Counted from the stretch's first letter, positions 23,571-36,190 are shown. The stretch is 64,000 nucleotides of DNA from Cichorium intybus (GCA_023525715.1 CM042012.1:118099798-118163797), one strand, 5' to 3'. Notes: a model not told the origin generated them from the sequence alone. A program made the numbers and translations.

Positions 23571-26500
23571 CAAAAGATTTCGTCCCCGAAATCATACAAA
23601 CAAACGAGGGTAATTCTTTCTCGTTACAATTCCGGTTTCTCATATCATATGGAAACCTTTATGGTATTGCCTAAGCACTTAACCATACTAGTCTTCTTAT
23701 CTCGTGGTTATATCACCACTCGCATATTACTCATCCGGTTGTCCCGGGCACCTTAATCACTTATCTTCCTCATTTCAACATGAGGGATTCGTTAGCATTT
23801 ATCACTCTATGTTCTCAAAACCATGAGACCCATAGAAAACTTTACAATCATCTTGAAGTTCATCAAGGATTTTTAATTAATACACCGCAATTCTTGCTTT
23901 TGGGATATACGGAAAGGTCCAATAAACAAGGACTCAACTTTCCTTTTTGTCCCACATCAATTTCTAGTCCTTCCGGAGGGTCACTTTGAGTTCTACTATC
24001 TTCCCTTACTTGGGGTTTCAATGGTTTTACTCGACAATCCGCATACTACTCTTGTCGATCTTGGTCTATTTCCAAGCTTTTTCGACCTTGCCAAATCTTT
24101 TATTCTGTTTGAGATACAATCTCAGGTTTAGTCAACAGCTTCTCCCCAACTTCCGTCTAGCAAATCGGCGTGCAACACGGTAGTCTATACAATACTTCCT
24201 ATGAGTAAATAAAACACTAGTATAATACCTATACTAATCTACAACTTCTACCAAGGATAGACGGTCGTCTAGTTTCCGCTAGGGTCTGTTATGCCGATTT
24301 CAGGCATAACTCCTAAGGTCTTCATCATTATCTCACCTCATCAATCCATCTGGGATTCGCACACAGTACTTACTAGTACTTTTGAATTAATTATTCTTGA
24401 AATTTATGCCAAATTCAAAGAATAATTCTATTATCTCTGTCCGATACAATTCACGCCGATAACTCACGTCGACAATTTTCTTTATCTTTGTAGTTTTTCA
24501 CTACTTTTCCACTCTTAATTTCTTCTTTGGTCAGTATAAATCTATACTGATTTCATCAATCAAACTGCAATCACCCATATGGTGTCATACCCATACGGTA
24601 CTTGCAAAGACTTTACTACAAAGTCTATGATATTTTTCGTCCCATTTCATTTTTGGGACCGACAGTCCACATACTTCTAATGATTTGACTGTAGTTACAC
24701 ACAAGTCAAACATTTTTCACATGTCTTTCAATGTCTTTCTTCAGCCCCGGCCACCAACACATAGGTTTTATCGACCTATACAGTTTGGTATTGCCCCGGG
24801 TATGCTGCATATCTGATACAAAATACATCTTTTCAAGATGATTTTTATGTTTCGTTTGACTTTGGAATTCACGTTTACAACCGCCACGGGTGTTAAATCA
24901 CTGTGATATTCCAACTAACTTCCGCTACTTTTCAATCATTTATTCACTTTTCACAATTTCAGACTTACACACGTCTTTCTGTGCTACCCGAATCAACTCA
25001 GGTAATCAATTTGCCACGTTCATACATGTGGATGTAACCTACAAAGGTTACTCTTTCTAATTCAAGGCATCTGTAATCACATACGCCTTTCTGAGATGGT
25101 ACAAGATTTCATACCCGAAATCTCTAAGTAACCCATCTATCTTTGCTATCTCATATTCAGCTTCTTTTGATCAATTAAGTATTTCAACTTTTATGATCTT
25201 ATCGCTATAAGCTTTACACCATACAAGTAGTGTTTCCAAAGCTTAAATGCCACGTTCATAATTGCTACCGCAATGTCATGCATCCACAGTCAACGTTGGA
25301 TTTATTTCAATGATCCAATCCATCTTCTCCACTTAGCATCATTGCTAATGTTAGAGGTTCACACAAGGTTTATTCCAAACCTTTGCAACTTATCTGTGGT
25401 CTTTCTACCACACAGACTTTACACTTTTTCTTGGTCAACTTTAGTCAGCTAACCAGCAATCAAGGAGCAGTTTTCTACAACTCTCCTATAGTAACCTGCC
25501 AAATCCAAGGAACTACAATGTCAGTCGGATTTCTCAGGCGGTTCCAGTTTTACCACATCATCTATCCCACTGGATTTATTTCATCATCTTTGGCAGTATT
25601 ATCATGCCCAAGGAGTTGAAACTTCTTTTAGCCAAATTTTTCATACTTGGAGAATTTAACATATCACTTAACTCAGTGAAGTAACTCCAGTATCTGGTAC
25701 AATATACCTCATATTCAATCTGGTTTCGAGAATATCATATTCTCAGTAGTCAATGTACATACACACTAACTTATCTTTCTTCTTTTCAAACAAGATAGGG
25801 CTCCATCTGATGACACCTACAGTCATATGAGATCCCAATTTAAAAACAATTTCTTCCAATTGTTTTACCACTCTGCCATCTCTGCAGAGGCCAATCAACA
25901 CAGAGCCTAGATAACAGGAACGGCTCCTAATACCAGCTTAATCATAAGCTCTTCTTGCCAATCTGGCAGAAATCTTGGAAGTTCTTTTCAAAAGAATCAT
26001 CCGAAAATTATTTAAAGTAGTACACTACTTTCACCACTTTATTAAGCTTGGCCCATACCACGTATGCCAACTACAACATCATTCCTTTACTAACTCTTTT
26101 CCGAGTTTAAGCAAAGAAGCTAACCGGTATTCTCAACAACGGTCATTTACCATGGATTTTCATCCGCTCATTTCTGCTTTCTGAACCATCATGTTCATAT
26201 TTCTACAATTCATGTTAGCATAATTAATTGCTAACCAATTCATAAGCACAATTGCTTCAGATTTACTGGTAGTCATCGGCTTCAGATTCATAGGGAAAAT
26301 GGTCCCGTAAATCCTAGGCAGACTACTTTCCAGGTGTTCAATATCTTGAACATACTTGCTATCTACTATAGCTATTTCAAATATTTCATCCAAAATCATT
26401 GATGAAAAATTCAAACAAAACATCGAGTCATCGATCCAAAGCATAGCTTCATGGATCAAATATAACATACACGAGTTATATTCAGAACGATGATATCTGC

Positions 26501-27241
26501 GACCATATCAGTCTCCTCATGAGCTTCTTCCACAATTTACTGGAATGCTCATGGTACCACGGGTCCTTTTCGACCATTCGTTCCTTCTTTCTTTCCTGGG
26601 TTCATCACCCGTTACTCCACATTTAGCATGTGAGTATTTCATAAAGAAGTGATCTATAGTTCCACACTGGAACCACTTCCGTCCCATACAACAAGCTCGA
26701 GCAATCTGCTCCTATCATCTGCAATTTCAGCATGTCAACGGTAGAGTCTCAACTCTACAATTTTTCTTAGTGCCTTTCCTACACTGATCACTATACATAG
26801 TGGCTCTGTTTTGGTCCTTTCCCTATAAGGTTGGACCCAATTTGTGACAACTTCTTCTGAGAAGTCCACTTTTATTTTCTGCTTTTCTTGTAGTCTCAAC
26901 TACTGTTCTTTCACCTTGAATATCAACTAAGGTGAGCAACCGATTTCTCTATCTGACCACATCAGCTAACTTTGCTCCTCAGGTGGATTTTCTGCTATTC
27001 GTCTCATTGCCCCTCGTTCAATGGAGCCTTGAGAAAGGGCTGGTTCGCCTCTTTAAGCTGCACGCCCTAAATTCCTCCCAGTAATATCCGCTGCTCATAC
27101 TTCTTATACGTTAGAAGTCAGCAATAGTTAGGTTATATATGTATAATAACAACTATATACCCCTAACAGTTCATCATGTCTACTGTTTCAGGGTTTAAGT
27201 CCAGGAATCTACTCTATAGACACCTAGTTCACTTAAACCTC
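23571..27241 (-). pseudogene. Decayed gypsy interior with gag knuckle and protease-like relics
   Basis: No long frame survives. On the minus strand, 26700-26632 encodes WFQCGTIDHFFMKYS, a zinc knuckle of C-x2-C-x4-H-x4-C form that has lost its first and last Cys. 26468-26160 includes SEAIVLMNWLAINYANMNC, resembling the end of the gypsy protease domain. Downstream polymerase and integrase regions are not recognisable by eye. The decay is far greater than that of the LTRs, so this copy was probably already defective when it inserted and moved with proteins from another element. Confidence 0.6.
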
Positions 27242-27254
27242 GGCTCTGATACCA
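27242..27254 (-). promoter_or_regulatory. Primer binding site, initiator tRNA-Met
   Basis: TGGTATCAGAGCC on the minus strand, 3 nt from the LTR end, matches the 3' end of plant initiator tRNA-Met, the usual primer of plant LTR retrotransposons. Confidence 0.95.
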
Positions 27255-27257
27255 ACT

Positions 27258-29748
27258 TGTAACACCCGGCTTTTAAAACAAAAACACCCCTGAAAAATTT
27301 TTCATTTAAAACACAGGTTTCAATACATAAAACCATAACAAGGGGTATATTTTAATGAAAACGGGTACAAGCGTATCAAGGAGAGTATAAAATACCGTAG
27401 TCTCCTTTAAAGCCGGGTTGCTACTAACAGCATCTAAGAGTCCTACTTCACGAGTCACGGACTCTATCTTGTCCCCTACCAGTATCATGCTAACCTGCAG
27501 GGACAGTAACAAACGGTATGAGCTACAAAGCTCAGTGAATAATCAAATCTGTAGATAACACGTATCAAAACACAATCATATAACTGTCTGGATATCGAAT
27601 CCAAACTCCTAGCCTTACTGGCTGACCATATATACTCTAGGATTTCACATCCTATTCTGTAGCCCTACAGGCTGAATCATAGTGACCTGTGATCAACAAG
27701 CCACGTTAGTTATTTGCATCTATAATCATGTTTAACCATTTCTGTCCCATATTTCTTAGTCACAATGGACTGCATCATATATCATGGCTAACAGCCGCAC
27801 CCTGTATCATAGCTATATAAGCTGCACCAAAGCATTATCAATGTACAATTCATAGCCCGCAGGCCGCACCAGCTGGGTTTGATAACCCTATATCATAGCC
27901 AAAAGGCTGCAACATGTACCTGTAACAAAATCATAGCCAAACAGGCTGTACCATGTACCTGTAACAAAATCATAGCCAAACAGGCTGCACCATGTACCTG
28001 TAACAAAATCATAGCCAAACAGGCTGCACCATGTACCTGTAACAAAATCATAGCCAAACAGGCTGCACCAAATATCATAGCCCGAAGGCCGCATCGGAGA
28101 CATAGCCCGAAGGCCGCACCGGAGTCATAGCCCGAAGGCCACATCGGAGACATAGCCCGAAGGCCGCACCGGTTGGATATACAATCCAGAAATCATAGCC
28201 ATATAGGCCGCACCCATTGGATATAAAATCCAGAATTAGTTATGGCTCACGGATTAGCCGCTATTGCCTAGACTCACGGTTCCGTTCTTGTCATCGCAAT
28301 GACTCACGGCTTATCCGGTCTTGTCTCTTCAAACGTATCTTTGAACTATCAATTTCGTCCCACAATCAGTTTCAACCTGTAACAACTCAATCATCATATA
28401 TCACATATGGTATCAGTGAGATTACTCACCTGGATGCTAGCTGCATTAAATTCCCGGTTGTTTCTTGCCTTTACGTGCACCACAACCATTTTGTCTCATA
28501 CCTATTTATCCATTTATATACCAAATGATAATAGGTTAATAATCATCTACATTGACTCTAATACACTAGAGTTCAATACAATATCATTACAAACAATGCC
28601 TAGTTAATAAACTTTCCGTTTACTAACTTTTTATGAATTTTACTATTCACCGAGGCATTGGAATCGATCTACAGTGCCCCCGAGGGGTCGGAAACTCAAT
28701 ATAAAAATTTTCCCAAACTTTTCAGACCATAACAAGCCTATGGTCCAAATTTGAGCTAAAACGGACAAGCCAAGCAAAAGTTAGCATTTCAAAGTCCCTG
28801 CCTGAGGGGCGCACCCCGCCCAGACATGGGCGCACTGCGCCTGGGCGCACCCCACCAGGGGTTTGGGCGCACCGCGCCTATCGCCTGCAGAAGTCTCCTG
28901 TCCAGCCGCGATTTGTGCACTGTAGCACGCAGTTTTGGCTCATTAAGTCCTTAATCAGGTCCTTAATCGATTGGGGTTTGTTTCTAGGCTAAAACCTTAT
29001 ACTTTAACAAGGTTTTCAACCATCCAAAACAACCAAATCAATCAAAATGAAGAATTAGGGTTCTTAGTTCCAAAACCCCAAAACTTCAAATTCATCATTA
29101 ATAGCAATCTACTTCCACTTTCTTTAGTTAAGTCCTTATTAGCATGACTTAAGAGAAGTATTACATCAACTTAACAACATAATCATCACTGCAAATGCAG
29201 TTTTGAGTTGCTACAAAACCCATCAAGAAATAACAAGCTAGAGCTTGAAGAACTAACCTTTCAAGCTTAGGAATCATCAATTCCAAGCCATAGTTCCAAT
29301 TCCTTGCTTCAATCCCATGTTTTTCTGCAGAAATCGCATCCTTCTTGCTCTCAAGAATCATCCCCGTAACTGAAAATTGGCCAGTCAACAAGAGAGTCAA
29401 CTCTCTCTATATACTCCAAAAATTTACATTTTTGGTCCTAAAGTTCCATTTCTTGAACTTTGACCACCAAAATCAAGTTTTATTACAATAAAACTTTCAT
29501 TTCTTACATTTTTGCCACAACCAATAATAATTTTCATATTTGGTCTTTCACATGGTCAAATGACCAAAATACCCTTTTTCGGTAAAACGACCAAAAATCA
29601 GTTTTTATAACATTTTAAGTCCAAAACTCAAAATATTATTTCAAACCAAATACTTTTCTGTCCAAAACACCATTTTACCCTTCCAAGGTAAAATGACCAA
29701 TTTACCATTTTATTATAATTATATAATAAAGCGTGTCTTGGCGTTACA
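27258..29748 (-). repeat. 5' LTR of the nested gypsy element
   Basis: Equal in length to its partner, with the same modules: tandem arrays at 27894-28178, splice-donor-like CCAGGTGAGT at 28433-28424, and the CpG word array at about 28808-28879 (one word altered by CCG to CCA). It ends at 29748 before the TSD. Confidence 0.95.
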
Positions 29749-29751
29749 GTC

Positions 29752-32500
29752 ATGGACATCTTCCTCTCCACTCTCGCCCGTCCGTCGACATCTTCAACAG
29801 CTCCGATTGGTGTGGGATTCTCCGCCGGTTACCCAATCGCAACCACATTCGCCTCTTCTCAAAAACCGACGGAATCCGGTGGTGGTTCGGTGGTCACTTC
29901 GGGTTGGTTTTGGATCCTATTCTTCACCATCGCTTTACATCTCCACCACCTGCCAGCAGCTCCCGATCGGCATCTCCACTGCAACTCCCGATCATCACGC
30001 CTTAACCCTTCTCGATTTTCCATCACCGTTGGAGCTCCTTCTGCTCCCACAGGTAAATCTTTTTTTTGGATCCTGTTTGAGCGAATAGAAAGCCCTAACT
30101 TCGATTGCAAGGTGATATGGCTTCAACAATCGTAATTTTCTCTCTCCATTTGATTGAAAGGGATTCCGATTTTGGGTTTTTAGAGTTTGTTTTTGGTTTT
30201 TCTGCTTCTCGATGTAGTTTTTTGTCGCTGTTGGGGTCGAGCCCTGGTGGACAGTTCGCGAAGTTATTGATGGATGCTCTGACTCCCAATCTGGTGGCTG
30301 GATCCAACAGTGAAGATGGTTTGATTCGAGACCCGGCTGCTGATGAATTTTAGAGTAATTTCTTGACGGTGAATCATCAAACTAATAATCAAATGGTAGA
30401 TTTAAGCGGGTATGTTTTTTTTGAACCGTTTATACTTATTCCATCACTCATTTGTGTATTGCTGATTTCTATTTGCGATGGTATGTTTCAGTGATTTCAA
30501 ATGACTCAACATCGTTACGTAGTGAAGTTTAGTTTTTTTCCGGTGATAGCTATTGATTACCATTTAATTGATTTCACTGGTTTCTTTTACTTCTAATTGC
30601 CTTCTACAATTGATTTTAAAACTACTTTATGATGGGTCCAATATATAGCAATGTTGAATTTGTGGGCCTTTCTTTACGTGATGTGATGTAGCATATGAAA
30701 CTATAATACATTTTCCACAAAAACTTAACTATGAATATGCAGTTTGGGGATTTGGATGACAACTCCTATAGATATATCAATTTCCATTGAACAACCTCAA
30801 TATTTATTTCCCAACAACTGATCTTAGCAACCACTTGGTCATGATGATAAACCGACGAGGGAAACATCCGGTGCTATGCAGCCTATGCCTTCATTTGATG
30901 TTATTTTTATTTAGGGTTGAGGTAAACAAATCTGGAAGTTATTTTTATTTAAGGTCATAATTTGTAATAAAAAAGGAAAATGTCCAAATGACAATCAAAG
31001 TATTAAGTATATTAGCACCTGATAGAACCAAGTTATCATTGTTTTTTCACATTTTCAGTCAATTATTACCACTAATTAGTTGCCTCTTGATTATTTTGGA
31101 AACTTTTGCAGGACCGACCATAGTAGATTGCCTCTTGATTCTATCTTCAGACTTTTCATTGATGTTACTTCTTGCAGGAGGTTAAGTAGATGATGATTTA
31201 AACATGGCTGATTGCTTCAAAATACCTTTCACAAAATGCTTAGGTAACTTCTAATTTATAGTCACACCATTTTTTGTATTTTTTTTGGATTAAATGCAAG
31301 AAATAGTAACGTACTTTCATTGATTTGTTTATTATAGCATCCTGCTTTCACTTCTTCCTATTAATGTATCATATTTTGAAAATGAGCAGGTTCTCACTGT
31401 TATAACTGGGTACATTTTTTAAGTATTATTATATAACAAGAAAAATTGGGAGTACAATGAGCAGGTCTTTCAAGGTACAATGTGTTACTAAGAAAAGAAA
31501 TCAGAAGTGCAATGATGTAATAGGAAGAAGTGAAAGCAGTGAAAGAAACAACCGCGTAAGTTTACTTCTTGGTTCACAAGTTCCATGTTTACAAAGTCGT
31601 GTCGGTGATTCCCAAATATATCCGGTAATAAACTACAAATATATTCTTTTGATGAATTAATAATTTGCTATCCCCAAAAGCTTTACAGAAAAGAAGGTGA
31701 TAACTCCAACCGGTAAGCTAGCTTCTGACCCATATGAAGTGAACTTCAATTTATTCATTCATTTATCATTAATTTAATTATTTTTCTTGGTTTTTGGTTT
31801 GTGTGAATGTAGCTTCAGTATACACAGATGTAGATTTTCCTAAGAGATTATATGGTTTCTCTGTTATTTGGAAGTACTTAAATTCAAACCAGCTTCTTTT
31901 CTTGATTTCGATTTTTCATTTTTAAGTAAACCCTATTTTATTTGTGTTACATACCACAGCACAATCATTTTGGATTTATCTATGTCAAATCAAATTATGT
32001 TTTATTATTCCATCCTTTTGTAGAGGTGAGAGTATGGAAAATGCATCGCGAGCATGTTGTAAAGGTATCAAAATCGGAAAGATTCTTATTCATAGAGAAG
32101 CAACATAATTTACTCTTTCAATATCAATATAGCCAATGTGGTTTAATTTTTACCAATAATAGCAACGTACTTACATTCTTTTAACCTATTATGCAGTTAA
32201 TATATGAAAAACTGCCACCAGATATACTTTACAAGATTTAAACTCTATTTTCAACTTTACTTAATTGACAAATTTGGAGTTATCACCTGCTTTTTTGATT
32301 TGGTGGTTTTGAATAAAGGAAGGTAAATAACATACGGCTGCGCAGTGTACTGTAAATTTGGAGTTATCACTAATACCCTCAATCTCTTCCTTTATTTCTA
32401 ATTTGGTGGTTTTGAATAATTTTAGGGTGTGGGATCGACTAATCCAATTGATACGACATTAATACCCAATTGGGACAGCATCTCCGAAACAGGAGATAGA
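29752..32500 (+). pseudogene. Captured gene pieces of Helitron 2, unrecognised
   Basis: After the TSD an ATG (29752) opens a Ser/Thr/Pro-rich frame (MDIFLSTLARPSTSSTAPIG) in CG-rich DNA that resembles the start of a plant coding exon; the gypsy insertion point lies directly before it. Further short blocks (30105-30353; 31457-31550 with MSRSFKVQCVTKKRNQKCND; about 32015-32100 with VRVWKMHREHVVKVSKSE) sit among AT-rich intron-like DNA. I cannot name any of them. They are probably pieces of one or more host genes. Confidence 0.35.
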
Positions 32501-32862
32501 TAAAACCACGGGGTACTCGAAACCGCGAAAAGTTTTTCTTGCATTTATCCGGACCCGTGCTCTAGCAATCCGGAACCCGTGCGGAGCACGGGGTCCCACT
32601 AGTTATAATTAATTTAAAACAAATAAAACCCCATCATAATTGACAAAAAAAAACTCTTGAAAAAACTTATCGAAACTTATAACTCTCATTGGCATCGACC
32701 TGTATCATAAAGTTTCAACCTTTTGGGGTTTCATAGAAATAATATTAAAATAAAAGCCATCTGAAACCAGTGGAAAATCGGTTTCGAGAACAGATATGAT
32801 CTAAATTGTCGTTACCTTGTATCTTCTTCTCATAGCCATGAGTTAAAATACTTATACACCAC

Positions 32863-32884
32863 GACCCTTACCAATATCCAAGAG
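32863..32884 (+). promoter_or_regulatory. Nitrate-responsive cis-element (NRE) of NIR1
   Basis: GACCCTT (32863-32869), ten spacer bases, then AAGAG (32880-32884). This fits the half-palindromic NRE, GACyCTT-N10-AAG, known from nitrite reductase promoters and bound by NIN-like proteins in nitrate signalling. It lies 114-135 bp upstream of the start codon. Its distance from the transcription start is unknown because no clear TATA box is present. Confidence 0.75.
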
Positions 32885-32997
32885 GCATCCACGCCCACCT
32901 TCTCCTCCACCACTCCACCCTACAAAAATGGCCACACTTCTCTCTCATAATCCTCCACCACCACCGCCTTCCCCTCTTCTCACCATTTTCCGGCGAC

Positions 32998-35170
32998 ATG
33001 TCAGCTTTCTCAGTCAAATTCCTCGCACCAAATTCCTTTCTCAGTCCCATAACCAATATCAGCGCCACCAGGCTCTATGCAACTCCATCGCAAACCGCCG
33101 TGCCTGCTCCCGCTCAGGCGCCGGAGGAGATCACCGCAGAAAGACTGGAACCCAGAGTGGAAAAGAAAGGTGGGTATTTTGTACTGAAAGAGAAGTTCCG
33201 GCAAGGTATCAATCCACAAGAAAAGGTGAAAATCGCTGCTGAACCGATGAAACTGTTCATGGAAAATGGGATTGAGGATCTTGCAAAAATCCCATTCGAA
33301 GAAATCGATAAATCTAAGGATACTAAAGACGATGTTGATGTCAGACTCAAATGGCTTGGTCTGTTTCATAGAAGGAAGCATCAATGTAAGCCCAATTTAG
33401 ATCTTGCTTACTGTTCATACCTTTTAACATATTTCCAAGATTCGAACTTCCATAAAAATCGTAACTTTCGATTCAAGAACAATTCGGAATCCTTTATTCC
33501 TTAGTATTTAGATCAAACAAGAAGATACCCATCTGTTAATCTTTGATTCCCATTTTCTTTCAAGCTCTAATCCTGTTATCAATGGCGTCTTATGTGCAGA
33601 TGGTCGATTTATGATGAGATTGAAGCTTCCAAATGGCGTAACAACAAGTGCCCAAACTCGATACTTGGCTAGTGTCATAAAACAGTACGGCGAACAAGGC
33701 TGTGCTGACGTCACCACACGTCAAAACTGGCAAATTCGTGGTGTTACACTACCTGATGTTCCGGCAATCTTAAAGGGTCTCGATGAAGTCGGTTTAACAA
33801 GTCTTCAAAGTGGTATGGACAACGTTAGAAACCCAGTTGGCAACCCACTTGCGGGGATCGATCCTCATGAAATTGTGGACACAAGACCTTATACGAATCT
33901 ATTATCACAATTCATCACTGCCAATTCGCGAGGGAATCCCGAGTTCACCAACTTGTAATTTTCTTGGATCTTGGAGTACTTTTTGAGTACTTTCTTCACT
34001 TTTGGTTACAAAAAAGATGTATTCTGACTTTTGATGTGTTCTTTTTAGGCCACGGAAGTGGAATGTGTGTGTGATTGGTTCACATGATCTTTACGAACAC
34101 CCTCATATCAATGATCTTGCGTACATGCCAGCCACGAAAGATGGTAGATTCGGGTTTAATTTGTTGGTGGGTGGGTTTTTTAGCCCGAAAAGATGTGCGG
34201 AGGCGATCCCGCTCGATGCATGGGTCCCGGCTGAAGACGTTGTCCCGGTTTGTGGCGCGATTCTTGAAGCGTATCGTGATCTTGGTACAAGAGGGAATAG
34301 ACAAAAGACTAGAATGATGTGGTTGATCGATGAACTTGTAAGTCAAATTTTTTGAAATTTTGGGTAAAACGGTAACATATTTATTCTTGAAGGGCTAGTT
34401 TTGATGATTTTGGTAACTTTCGGGTGCAGGGTGTAGAAGGGTTTAGATCCGAAGTGGTTAAGAGAATGCCGGAACAAGCATTGGAGAGGGCATCGACCGA
34501 AGATCTTGTGGACCCAAAATGGGAGAGACGAGATTATTTTGGTGTGAACCCACAGAAACAAGAAGGCCTCAGTTTTGTGGGCATTCATATTCCTGTGGGC
34601 CGCGTCCAAGCTGATGACATGGACGAGCTTGCACGGTTAGCCGATGAGTACGGCTCAGGTGAGCTTCGGCTAACCGTGGAGCAGAATATCATAATTCCAA
34701 ATGTAGAGAACTCGAAAGTCAAAGCATTGCTTGACGAGCCTCTTTTGAAAGAAAAGTTTTTGCCCGAGCCACCTATTTTGATGAAAGGGTTAGTGGCTTG
34801 TACGGGTAACCAGTTTTGCGGGCAGGCGATAATTGAGACAAAAGCGCGTGCGTTGAAGGTCACAGAAGAAGTCGGGAGACTTGTTTCTGTGACCCGTCCG
34901 GTGCGAATGCACTGGACGGGCTGCCCGAACACATGCGGGCAGGTTCAAGTGGCGGATATAGGGTTCATGGGATGTATGACTAGGGACGAAAATGGAAAGG
35001 TTGTTGAAGGAGCTGATGTTTACTTGGGAGGTAGAATTGGAAGTGATTCACATTTGGGGGATATTTATAAGAAGGCTGTCCCTTGTAAGGACTTGGTGCC
35101 CTTAGTTGTGGACATTTTGGTTGATAAATTTGGTGCTGTTCCAAGAGAAAGAGAAGAGGGAGAAGAATGA
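32998..35170 (+). CDS. NIR1: Ferredoxin-nitrite reductase, chloroplastic
   Basis: Four exons, 32998-33385, 33600-33954, 34049-34337 and 34430-35170, join in frame at GT-AG introns to 590 codons, the usual length. The enzyme reduces nitrite to ammonium with six electrons from ferredoxin in plastids, the second step of nitrate assimilation. The first ~30 residues (MSAFSVKFLAPNSF...) form a Ser/Ala-rich transit peptide. Two sulfite/nitrite reductase repeats follow. The 4Fe-4S/siroheme ligands are all present: Cys468 and Cys474 in CTGNQFC, Cys509 and Cys513 in CPNTC. The start was chosen because MSAFSVKF matches other plant enzymes; an earlier ATG at 32928 is in another frame. No stop or frameshift breaks the gene, so it is probably functional. 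The NRE upstream suggests nitrate induction. A Helitron end lies 395 bp upstream. Confidence 0.97.
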
Positions 35171-35680
35171 GAAGAATAATGGTGCACAGGTAACAAGTGT
35201 ACAACCAAATGAAATGGAGGGGCTAAAAGTGAAAAGTTGAAATATTGCCTGAGTGGTACAGTGAGTTTGTTTATTGTTGTCCAAAATTCAACACATATAT
35301 CTTTTACTTTTGCTAATTCAATAATTTGTAATAATAATTATGTAGAAGTTGGGGATTCATTCGAGACTGGTTTAACCTTTTTATTTAATGTTCTCTCCGG
35401 TTAATAAATAATAGCTATTATCTACGATTAAAAAAAAAAACTTTGCTAGTGTAACAATTAACCAAGCCTCTAATATTGTTATGTTTGGGCTTAAGTAGCA
35501 TGTTGTCTGTTGGTCTTGGACATAATGGTATATTCAGTGAGACAAAAAGGAGATTTGGGGCCTATTGTTAAAAAAAGCTGGGGCAAAATATCTATAAGAA
35601 CTTGGGGAATTTTGGATAATTTCGTGGGTTGTATATAAAATATATATTTTTTTAATTTGTAATTCCGATCACATTACCTG
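35171..35680. other. NIR1 3' flank
   Basis: Sequence downstream of the stop includes AATAATTTGTAATAATAATT near 35319 and AATAAATAATA near 35404, either of which could serve for polyadenylation. No further gene is visible. Confidence 0.4.
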
Positions 35681-35689
35681 GAATTAACG

Positions 35690-35985
35690 GTGAGAGAGGT
35701 TCTTGAACCGGCCCGACCGACCCGGAATGAGAAACCGAAAAATGAAAATTTAAGGAACCGATGACCAAACCAATTTACATATTTGGTTCTGGTTTTGGTT
35801 TGATTCTATGTTTAGTTTTCTTTGTATTTAGGAACGAGATCGGTTCCGGGCCGAACCGATCGTAATCGAAAAAACCAAAAATGAAAAATCAATGAATCAA
35901 GAACGGAACCTATTTACATGTTTGGTTCCTATACGATTTCGTTTCGGGGTTGTATCGTTGGGTATTTTGCTCATCCCTATTTGAA
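35690..35985. repeat. Dispersed repeat with GGTTCCGG/GAACCG words
   Basis: Repeated, partly inverted words (GAACCGGCCCGACC, CGGTTCCGGGCCGAACCG, TTTACATATTTGGTTC and TTTACATGTTTGGTTC) lead to GGGTATTTTGCTCATCCCTA at the right edge, a terminus often seen in plant dispersed elements. No coding frame. The exact class is uncertain. Confidence 0.45.
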
Positions 35986-36190
35986 GTTACACAAAATCAC
36001 GTTTGAGATAACTCAAGAAAAAACCATTTTGATTTCGAAGAAAATAAGATGCACAAATACAAAATAACTCATTAACTTGTTTTTTCATGCTTTTAGAGAA
36101 AATATATTTGTAGAGAAAAATGGAAATATGTATCAATAGTGTTATGCAAAACCGAATTATACATGTATATATACACTTAGCAGTTAAATT

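Larger units (their letters stand above)
21065..29748 (-). mobile_element. Complete LTR retrotransposon (Ty3-gypsy type), 8,684 bp, TSD GTCAT
   Basis: Two LTRs of 2,491 bp each (21065-23555, 27258-29748) start TGTAACACCC and end GGCGTTACA, flanked by GTCAT at 21060-21064 and 29749-29753. The primer site for initiator tRNA-Met (27242-27254) and the polypurine tract (23556-23570) set the orientation as minus. The LTRs differ at only about 15 positions by eye, which indicates a recent insertion. The 3.7-kb interior has no intact frame; it keeps only relics of a gag zinc knuckle and a protease-like block. Confidence 0.95.
20898..32602 (+). mobile_element. Helitron 2, split by a nested gypsy element; about 3.0 kb without it
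   Basis: It starts TCTAGTTACTCTATTAATTA after an A (20897). It ends with the hairpin CCCGTGC-GGA-GCACGGG then GTCCCACTAG before a T (32603). The start shares CGTAA, a T-rich run and ACGCGGGTC with Helitron 1, so the two are one family. The gypsy element 21065-29748 sits inside. Removing it and one GTCAT copy leaves about 3,016 bp. No Rep/helicase is visible. Its 3' end is 395 bp upstream of the NIR1 start codon. Confidence 0.85.

Noticed and set aside
29859..30307. Minus-strand frames in Helitron 2
   Set aside because: They are antisense to the captured plus-strand exon and have no splice or start support.
32928..33242. ATG at 32928 as the NIR1 start
   Set aside because: It is in another frame; MSAFSVKF at 32998 matches plant nitrite reductases and runs on in frame to the splice site.
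34343..35284. Minus-strand frames under NIR1 exon 4
   Set aside because: Shadows of the conserved plus-strand coding sequence.
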